The position numbers were made by a program, and so were the translations under genes. A DNA stretch of 27,890 nt, from positions 1-27,890 of the forward strand of contig CAZLDQ010000060.1 of assembly GCA_964558295.1 (NCBI GenBank). The letters are read 5' to 3'. The notes under the pieces were generated by a model. The model did not search any database, was not told the origin of the DNA, and saw nothing but the letters and a program-made list of their open reading frames with translations. Shown here in pieces: positions 1 through 5,374 of this stretch; positions within the stretch are counted from its first letter, which is position 1, and each line of letters starts with the position of its first letter. This stretch comes from JBDKTH01 sp964558295. GTDB taxonomy: Bacteria > Planctomycetota > Planctomycetia > Pirellulales > Thermoguttaceae.

Positions 1-40
1 CAGGGTTCAGGGTTCAGGGTTCAGGGTTCAGGGTTCAGGG
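1..40. repeat. Perfect heptamer tandem array (CAGGGTT)n
   Basis: Five perfect copies of CAGGGTT followed by a partial CAGGG. The array starts at the window edge and may continue to the left. The unit is a rotation of TTCAGGG, the same word seen at 9926-9982 and, degenerate, at 20586-20692. On the minus strand each reading frame meets TGA within 21 bases because 7 is not a multiple of 3; on the plus strand all frames stay open. Confidence 0.95.
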
Positions 41-443
41 GCGGGGGGGAGGAGGGCCAGCGGCGGGTTGGTTCGTCTAGTTGGCGTTCGAATGTTCTTT
101 CCATGCCGTTGAGCATTCGAATGCATTCGCGGTAACGATTGCGGAAGGTGTCGTAGACCTGTTCGGACAAGTAGTTCTTGAGTTTGGCAATATAGAGGTG
201 ATGGATTGTCTCAAGGGCCTCTCCTCGGGCACGATTCACGCCTTCAATCTTGTTGCGTATGTGCCGGTCGCTATGCTTTTCCGCCAGATTGGCTGGCGAA
301 CTGTTGGACGATCTTCGCACTTGCGACCCAAGCTCAAAACGCTCTTCCATGGGCCATGCATGCGTCAACTCGCACACATCAATATGGAGCTGAGAATGCT
401 TCTGATAAACCATGAGGTCCTCCACACACATATCGTCCGCCAT
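21..443 (-). CDS. Four-helix bundle protein (23S rRNA intervening-sequence/S23 family)
   Basis: A 140-residue protein of the four-helix bundle family first found as the ORF inside intervening sequences of some 23S rRNA genes; bAvd of diversity-generating retroelements shares the fold. Its biochemical role is unknown. Visible family marks are the N-terminal LMVYQKHSQLHIDVCELT, the 'ELGSQVRRSSNSSPANLAE' helix turn and the later 'RARGEALETIHHL' helix. The ATG at 441-443 has a good Shine-Dalgarno (GGGAGG, complement near 450-456) six bases upstream. It is somewhat longer than the usual ~115-125 residues: the Pro-rich tail (PSSPPPLNPEP) is encoded by G-rich sequence and by the heptamer array at 1-40, which also gives the TGA stop. 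It lies downstream of MoxR and DUF58 on the same strand but is probably an unrelated, mobile-like neighbour. No reverse transcriptase or rRNA gene is nearby. Confidence 0.88.
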   Translation of the reverse strand: MADDMCVEDLMVYQKHSQLHIDVCELTHAWPMEERFELGSQVRRSSNSSPANLAEKHSDRHIRNKIEGVNRARGEALETIHHLYIAKLKNYLSEQVYDTFRNRYRECIRMLNGMERTFERQLDEPTRRWPSSPPPLNPEP

Positions 444-469
444 GCCCCACCTCCCTATCCAAAGGTCTA

Positions 470-497
470 GTCTCCTGTTTCCTCTCTCCTTTTCCCT
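470..497. repeat. Degenerate heptamer array upstream of the four-helix-bundle gene
   Basis: Four consecutive 7-base units on the plus strand: GTCTCCT, GTTTCCT, CTCTCCT, TTTCCCT. On the coding strand of the four-helix-bundle gene they read as AGGRRAN-type units. The array ends inside the stop codon of the DUF58 gene (496-498), so it fills part of the gap between the two genes. Confidence 0.6.
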
Positions 498-1392
498 AAT
501 ATCTCGCTTGTCGTCGGGTCAAATACTCGGTCAGCGCCCGGTCAAACTGCATGCTGGTGTCCAACGGGACATAGTCGATCCGGGACTTGAAACACTCGCG
601 GCGATACAGGTCGCGGAAGGCTTCCACTTCGGTCACGTAGTCGGGCCGGTAGTGGGACGCGTCGAGTTGGAGGATTTCATGGGTCTCGGGTTCCTCGAAC
701 TCCACCATCCCATCGAAGGGGAAACGGACTTCGGCCTCGTCCAACACATGGAACAGGATCACGTCGTGCCCTCGATGGCTCAGGCGGTGGAGCGATTGGA
801 GCACGGGTTCCGGATCGGTCAGCAGGTCGGAAAAGACCATCACCAGGCTGCTGTGACGGAGCATGGCGGCAATCTGATTCAGACTGGCCGCGATGTCGGT
901 CTTTCCTTCGGGACGCAGTTTGGTCAACAGCGAGAGCACCGTGGCCAGGTGGCCACGCCGCGACTTGGGGGCCAAGCTGTTGCGGATCTTCTCGTCAAAC
1001 GTCAGCAAGCCCACGGGGTCCTGTTGATGAATCATCAGGTAGCACAATGCGGCCGCCAGGCAAATCGAATACTCGAACTTGTTCAGTTCCTGCCGGTAGG
1101 TGTAGCCCATCGACCGGCTCAGATCCATCGCCAGAAAGCCGGTAATGTTGGTCTCGGCTTCGAACTTTTTGATGTAATACTTGTCGGTCTTCGCATAGAT
1201 CAGCCAATCGATGTCCTTGGGATCGTCGCCCGCGGTATACTTGCGGTGCTCACTGAATTCTACAGAGAACCCATGGAACGGGCTGGCATGCAATCGGTGC
1301 AAAAACCCCTTGACGATTAACTGCGCACGCAGGTCCAGCCGCTTGATCTGCCGAACGACTTCAGGCTTGAGGTATTTTTCGGCGGTGGACAT
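496..1392 (-). CDS. DUF58 domain protein (VWA-like fold), MoxR partner
   Basis: A 298-residue soluble protein of the DUF58 family, which normally sits beside a MoxR ATPase and is thought to be its substrate adaptor or client; exact function is unknown. The DUF58 signature is clear: 'FSEHRKYTAGDDPKDIDW' at about residues 46-63, then 'AKTDKYYIKKFEAE'. A metal-ion-dependent adhesion site follows as D90-x-S92-x-S94 in 'AMDLSRSMGY'. The MoxR gene lies directly upstream on the same strand (88 bases apart) and the pair is presumably co-transcribed. The ATG at 1390-1392 has no clear Shine-Dalgarno, because a G-rich heptad array (1393-1434) abuts the start codon; an array acquired here could have changed initiation. 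There is no transmembrane helix, unlike BatA-type proteins. Confidence 0.93.
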   Translation of the reverse strand: MSTAEKYLKPEVVRQIKRLDLRAQLIVKGFLHRLHASPFHGFSVEFSEHRKYTAGDDPKDIDWLIYAKTDKYYIKKFEAETNITGFLAMDLSRSMGYTYRQELNKFEYSICLAAALCYLMIHQQDPVGLLTFDEKIRNSLAPKSRRGHLATVLSLLTKLRPEGKTDIAASLNQIAAMLRHSSLVMVFSDLLTDPEPVLQSLHRLSHRGHDVILFHVLDEAEVRFPFDGMVEFEEPETHEILQLDASHYRPDYVTEVEAFRDLYRRECFKSRIDYVPLDTSMQFDRALTEYLTRRQARY

Positions 1393-1481
1393 GATGATGG
1401 ATGGATGGGGGGTAGGTGGTGGAGGGTGGCAAGGTTCACCGGGGAACCCATCTATTCACCATCCACTATACACCATCCACC
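1393..1481. repeat. Inverted heptad arrays with apical hairpin between moxR and DUF58
   Basis: Left arm 1393-1434 reads as six 7-base units (GATGATG, GATGGAT, GGGGGGT, AGGTGGT, GGAGGGT, GGCAAGG). Right arm 1447-1481 reads as five (CCCATCT, ATTCACC, ATCCACT, ATACACC, ATCCACC), the last four forming two 14-base repeats. The arms are imperfectly complementary. The centre closes as GGTTC-ACCGGG-GAACC (1433-1448). The last base lies in the MoxR stop codon. Confidence 0.7.
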
Positions 1482-2500
1482 TATTTCTCGTATTTGGGAA
1501 TCACGGGGGGAGGCGTTTCACGGATTAGACGCTGGACGATGTCATCGGTGGTCATGCCTTCCGCTTGGGCCTGGAAGTTGGCGCTGATCCGGTGGCGCAG
1601 GACGGGAACGCAGACCTTTTGGATGTCTTCGATCGACACGGAGAAGCGGCCGTCCATGGCGGCCAGGGCTTTGCCGCCCATGATCAGGTATTGCCCGGCA
1701 CGGGGGCCGGCGCCCCAATCGATCAGGTCACGGATAAACGCGGGGGCCGAGGGGTCCTTGGGCCGGGTTGCCCGGACCAGCCGCGCGGCGTATTGCACGA
1801 TGTATTGGCTGACGGCCACCGAGGTGACCAGCTTCTGCAGGTTCAAAATCGCCTTGGCCGACAGCACCTTGCGAATCTCCACCTTTTCGCTGCGGGTCGT
1901 GGTGGCCAGGATCCGCTCTTCTTCCTCGGCGGTCGGATAGTCGACCTTGATATTGAACATGAAGCGGTCCAACTGCGCTTCAGGTAGCGGATAGGTCCCT
2001 TCCTGCTCGATCGGGTTTTGGGTGGCGATTGTGAAGAAGGGGTCGGGCAGGTTGTAGGTCTGTTGGCCGACCGTCACTTCCCGTTCCTGCATCGCCTGGA
2101 GCAAGGCGGCCTGGGTTTTCGGGGGAGTCCGGTTGATTTCGTCGGCCAGGAGGATGTTGGTGAAAATCGGCCCTTCGACAAAGCGGAAGTTGCGCCGGCC
2201 GTTCTCGTCTTCCTCCCACACGTTGGTCCCCGTGATGTCCGAAGGCATCAGGTCGGGGGTGAACTGGATGCGCTGGAAGCGAAGATCGAGAATCCGGGCC
2301 AGCGTACTGACCATCAATGTCTTGGCCAGCCCCGGCACGCCGACCAGCAGACAGTGGCCGCGCGTAAAAATAGCGGCAAAGATCTGCTCGATCACCTCGT
2401 TCTGACCGACGATGACCTTCTGTAACTCTTCCTGCATGACCCGCCGGTGTTGGCTGAACTCCTGCAGGACGTCGCCGAGACTGCGAGGTTTAGTAGACAA
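1481..2500 (-). CDS. MoxR-family AAA+ ATPase
   Basis: An AAA+ ATPase of the MoxR family, a chaperone-like group that remodels partner proteins, usually VWA or DUF58 proteins encoded next door. Walker A is GVPGLAKT at about residues 54-61 and Walker B 'ILLADEINR' at about 117-125, followed by the sensor-type 'FTIATQNPIEQEGTYPLPEA' segment and arginine-rich lid. Length (about 339 residues) is normal. I place the start at a TTG (2498-2500) because AAGGAG (complement at 2506-2511) lies five bases upstream of it; a GTG at 2513-2515 would add five residues but has no such site. The DUF58 gene follows on the same strand, so MoxR-DUF58 form a pair. Some planctomycete MoxR pairs control surface or motor complexes; the ExbB/ExbD block nearby suggests the same here, which is inference. 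Confidence 0.95.
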   Translation of the reverse strand: MSTKPRSLGDVLQEFSQHRRVMQEELQKVIVGQNEVIEQIFAAIFTRGHCLLVGVPGLAKTLMVSTLARILDLRFQRIQFTPDLMPSDITGTNVWEEDENGRRNFRFVEGPIFTNILLADEINRTPPKTQAALLQAMQEREVTVGQQTYNLPDPFFTIATQNPIEQEGTYPLPEAQLDRFMFNIKVDYPTAEEEERILATTTRSEKVEIRKVLSAKAILNLQKLVTSVAVSQYIVQYAARLVRATRPKDPSAPAFIRDLIDWGAGPRAGQYLIMGGKALAAMDGRFSVSIEDIQKVCVPVLRHRISANFQAQAEGMTTDDIVQRLIRETPPPVIPKYEK

Positions 2501-2702
2501 CGTTGCTCCTTGCACGATGCGGGGTTAGGGAAACGGCTCTGGGGTGATGATGGCATTTCCTCTACAGTTCCAAAGCCCTACTATTCTATAGCCCAGCCTA
2601 TGGAGGACCTGGGAGACTGGGGGAGATTCTCTTCCTCCCACCCCTCTGCTGGTTGGTTGCAGAGAGGTTGCGGATGAGGAAAGAGAGGAATAAACCGTAC
2701 AA

Positions 2703-2810
2703 AACGCCAAGAGCGCGAAAGAATGGAGGATGAGGGGAATTGAAACGGAGAGGGGCCTCTTCTCCCTCCCAATTTTCTTTGTTGGCAGACTTTGCGTGCT
2801 TTGCGGTGTT
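2703..2810. repeat. Inverted pair of nonamer repeats (ACGCAAAG type)
   Basis: Left arm about 2705-2722 reads as two 9-base units, CGCCAAGAG and CGCGAAAGA. Right arm about 2788-2805 reads GACTTTGCG and TGCTTTGCG, whose complement is CGCAAAGCA CGCAAAGTC. The arms are similar in inverted orientation, about 65 bases apart. Unlike the other arrays in this window the period is nine. Confidence 0.5.
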
Positions 2811-2932
2811 CATAAGGCGATGGCGGATCGGTGTTCCGGACGATTTTCCTCACTCCCTGCGAGATAGGGAGGGGGCGAGCGTCCATATCGAGCACGTGAG
2901 GCTTGGAATTGTCTTGCCGTAGCTCTCCTAAC

Positions 2933-2960
2933 TTGAAAAGTCTTCTATACTTGGGACAAT
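2933..2960 (+). promoter_or_regulatory. Candidate sigma-70-type promoter for the DUF4159 gene
   Basis: TTGAAA (2933-2938), 16-base spacer, GACAAT (2955-2960). It lies 32 bases before the start codon at 2993, which has a perfect AGGAGG (2981-2986) six bases upstream. An alternative -10, TATACT at 2946-2951, lacks a matching -35. Confidence 0.45.
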
Positions 2961-2992
2961 GTGCAGCGTGGTGGGGGGCCAGGAGGCTTGCG

Positions 2993-5359
2993 ATGCGATG
3001 GTTCATAGGCTGCGTGCTCGTGCTAGGAATTGTCCTGGCCCCGCTGGAGGTCTCGGCCCAAACGGAAGACATTACCGCCCAGCAGGTGCGCGACGCGCTG
3101 GACGGGGCCATCAAGTTTCTCAAGCAACAGCAGCACCAGAACGGCTCCTGGCCCGACTGGATCAAACAATCTGGAGGGGTGACCTCGCTTTGTACGCTGG
3201 CTCTCCTGGAGGCGGGCGTGCCGGTCGAAGACGCGTCGATTCAACGAGCGCTTGTCTATCTGCGCAAACAGCGAGCGGAGGAGGTCAATGCGACCTATGC
3301 CATCGCCCTGCAGACGATGGTTTTTTGCAAGGCGGAGCCCTATCGCGACTTGGCGGCCATTTCCCGAAATGTTCGCTGGTTAGAACGGACGCAAATCAAG
3401 GACGGCATGACCAAAGGGGGCTGGTCGTATCCGGGCTTGAGCGCCGACAACTCGAACAGCCAGTTTGCCCTGTTGGCCTTGTACGAGGCCGAGCGGGTCG
3501 GGGTTCAAGTCGAGGCGCGCGTGTGGCGTCTGGCCAAGCTCTATTGGGAAGACTGCCAGAATCCGGACGGTTCGTGGGGCTATCGCAAGCAGATGCCTGG
3601 CACCGGCAGCATGACCTGTGCGGGAATCACCTCGATGGTGATTGCCAACGACATGGTCCACCAGAGCAACGCCCAAGTGGACGGCGATCGGATCTTGTGT
3701 TGCCAGGAGGCGTCGGACGAGGGGGACGACCGAGTGGTTCGCGCTCTCCAGTGGCTCGGAAAGAACTTCTCCGTCACTCATAACCCAGGTGGAGCGCCTC
3801 AGACGTGGCTGTTGTATTACCTTTACGGTTTGGAACGAGTCGGCCGGATGACGGCCCATCGGTTCATTGGTGGGCACGACTGGTATCGTGAAGGGGCCCG
3901 TCACTTGATTGAGATGAGGTCAACCGTGGCTGCCGCGGCCGGTTGGCAGGGGAAGGGCTTTGAAGAGAAAGACAAGAACGTGGCCACTTCGTTTGCCATG
4001 CTCTTTCTGGCCAAGGGACGCCGGCCCGTCCTCCTGTCGAAAGTCAAGTTTCGCGCCAGCGACGATTGGAACCATCATCAAAGCGACGTGGGCAACCTGA
4101 CGCGGTTTGTCGAATCCCGCTGGAAACGCGACCTGACCTGGCAGGTTGTCGATTCCGAGGCGGCTTCGGTTGACGATTTGTTGCAGTCCCCGGTCCTCTA
4201 CTTCAGCGGGCGCGACAACCTGCTTCCCGACTCTCAAGCCGATCAGGACGATCTGGCACGCAAGCTTCGCGATTACGTGGACCGGGGCGGCTTCCTGTTT
4301 GCCGAGGCCGACTGCAACGGGGCGGGCTTTGACCAGAGTTTCCGGGCACTGATGCAACGCGTCTTTCCGGAAAAAGAATACCGTCTCCAACTCTTGCCGC
4401 CGGAGCATCCGATCTGGCGGGCGGAGGAGAAGGTCGATCCCAAGTACCTGCGCCCGTTGTTGGGCATTGAGTTTGGCTGCCGGACAAGCGTCGTCTATGC
4501 CCCCCCCGACCCGGAAGGTTTGCGCCCGTCGCTTTCCTGTCTCTGGGAATTGTCGCGCAGCGGTCGCGACCGCGACCATCGCGAGACGGTCAAGGCTCAG
4601 ACTCGGGCGGGGTTGGCGATTGGGATCAATGTATTGGCCTATGCCACCAACCGGGAACTGCGTCCCAAGGACATGATTCCGGCCAAGGTCGTCCGGGACG
4701 AAAAACGCGATCCGTCGGCACGCGGCCGGATCTACATTGCCAATCTCCGTCATCCGGGCGGCTGCCATGCGGCCCCGCGAGCGCTGGTCAACCTGATGGA
4801 GACGGCCGCCCAAGAGTTGAAGATCCGCACCGGTACGGAAGCCCGAGAAGTGGGACTTACCGATGAAACGCTCTTCGAATACCATCTGGTCTTCATGCAA
4901 GGCCGGAGCATGTTCCGCCTGACGGACGCCGAACGCAAGCAGTTGCGCATCTTTGTCGAACGCGGCGGAATGCTGTTTGCCAATTCAATCTGTGCGAGCA
5001 AGACCTTCACGGAATCGTTCCGCCGCGAAATGGCCACGATATTCCCCGACAAGCCGCTGGAGCCGATCCCGGCGAGCGATCCGCTCCTGACGCCGGCCTA
5101 CGGCGGGTTTGACTTGTCGACCGTTACTCGACGCGATCCGCAGCGGAGCACGGGCAACGAGCCGCTGAAGGACGTTTTGCGCAAAGTGCCGCCGGAGTTG
5201 GAAGGGATCAAGTTCGGCGACCGCTACGGCGTGATCTTTTCTCGCCACGACCTGAGCTGTGCCCTGGAAAAGCAGAATTCGCTGGAATGCCAAGGCTACG
5301 TGCGCGAAGACGCCGGGCGGATCGGGTTGAACGTGCTGCTCTATTCGTTGCAGCAGTAG
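2993..5359 (+). CDS. Secreted alpha/alpha-toroid protein with two DUF4159 domains
   Basis: A 788-residue exported protein of unknown function. Residues 1-23 are a signal peptide ending near 'LEVSAQ'. Residues ~25-340 form a prenyltransferase/squalene-cyclase-like alpha/alpha toroid with QW-type repeats such as QNGSW (49-53) and 'CQNPDGSWGYR'; the acidic DxDD cyclase motif is not evident, so enzymatic cyclisation is unlikely. Two DUF4159 units follow, at about 349-500 and 576-788. They repeat the same core: 'RDYVDRGGFLFAEADC' in the first and 'RIFVERGGMLFANSIC' in the second, each followed by a 'FRxxMxxxFPxK' helix. The start is ATG 2993, chosen for AGGAGG at 2981-2986; an upstream TTG at 2903 would extend it without a ribosome site and would bury the signal peptide. 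It runs convergently into the large TPR gene. DUF4159 proteins commonly occur in MoxR/DUF58/VWA loci, which fits this context. Confidence 0.9.
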   Translation: MRWFIGCVLVLGIVLAPLEVSAQTEDITAQQVRDALDGAIKFLKQQQHQNGSWPDWIKQSGGVTSLCTLALLEAGVPVEDASIQRALVYLRKQRAEEVNATYAIALQTMVFCKAEPYRDLAAISRNVRWLERTQIKDGMTKGGWSYPGLSADNSNSQFALLALYEAERVGVQVEARVWRLAKLYWEDCQNPDGSWGYRKQMPGTGSMTCAGITSMVIANDMVHQSNAQVDGDRILCCQEASDEGDDRVVRALQWLGKNFSVTHNPGGAPQTWLLYYLYGLERVGRMTAHRFIGGHDWYREGARHLIEMRSTVAAAAGWQGKGFEEKDKNVATSFAMLFLAKGRRPVLLSKVKFRASDDWNHHQSDVGNLTRFVESRWKRDLTWQVVDSEAASVDDLLQSPVLYFSGRDNLLPDSQADQDDLARKLRDYVDRGGFLFAEADCNGAGFDQSFRALMQRVFPEKEYRLQLLPPEHPIWRAEEKVDPKYLRPLLGIEFGCRTSVVYAPPDPEGLRPSLSCLWELSRSGRDRDHRETVKAQTRAGLAIGINVLAYATNRELRPKDMIPAKVVRDEKRDPSARGRIYIANLRHPGGCHAAPRALVNLMETAAQELKIRTGTEAREVGLTDETLFEYHLVFMQGRSMFRLTDAERKQLRIFVERGGMLFANSICASKTFTESFRREMATIFPDKPLEPIPASDPLLTPAYGGFDLSTVTRRDPQRSTGNEPLKDVLRKVPPELEGIKFGDRYGVIFSRHDLSCALEKQNSLECQGYVREDAGRIGLNVLLYSLQQ

Positions 5360-5374
5360 GCTGGCAAGCCAGCC
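5359..5374. repeat. Perfect hairpin filling the gap between two convergent stop codons
   Basis: GGCTGGC (5359-5365), two-base loop AA, GCCAGCC (5368-5374). It occupies all the space between the TAG of the DUF4159 gene and the TAG of the TPR gene (5375-5377). It has no T-tract on either strand, so it is a weak case for intrinsic termination; it may be a short dispersed palindrome. Confidence 0.7.

Larger units (their letters stand above)
2501..2992. other. Divergent intergenic region rich in short repeats
   Basis: This ~490-base spacer separates moxR (minus) from the DUF4159 gene (plus). It holds GA/CT-rich degenerate repeats at about 2601-2650 (GGAGGA near 2602 faces TCCTCC near 2633), a second purine-to-pyrimidine block at about 2724-2780, the nonamer inverted pair at 2703-2810 and a plus-strand promoter candidate at 2933-2960. 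I see no credible small gene in it. Confidence 0.6.

Noticed and set aside
1..497. Diversity-generating retroelement, because the small protein shares a fold with bAvd
   Set aside because: No reverse transcriptase, template/variable repeat pair or target gene is present in the window.
412..1320. Long plus-strand open frame opposite DUF58
   Set aside because: It is antisense to a clear DUF58 gene, has no family resemblance, and arises from the GC-rich codon pattern of the real gene.
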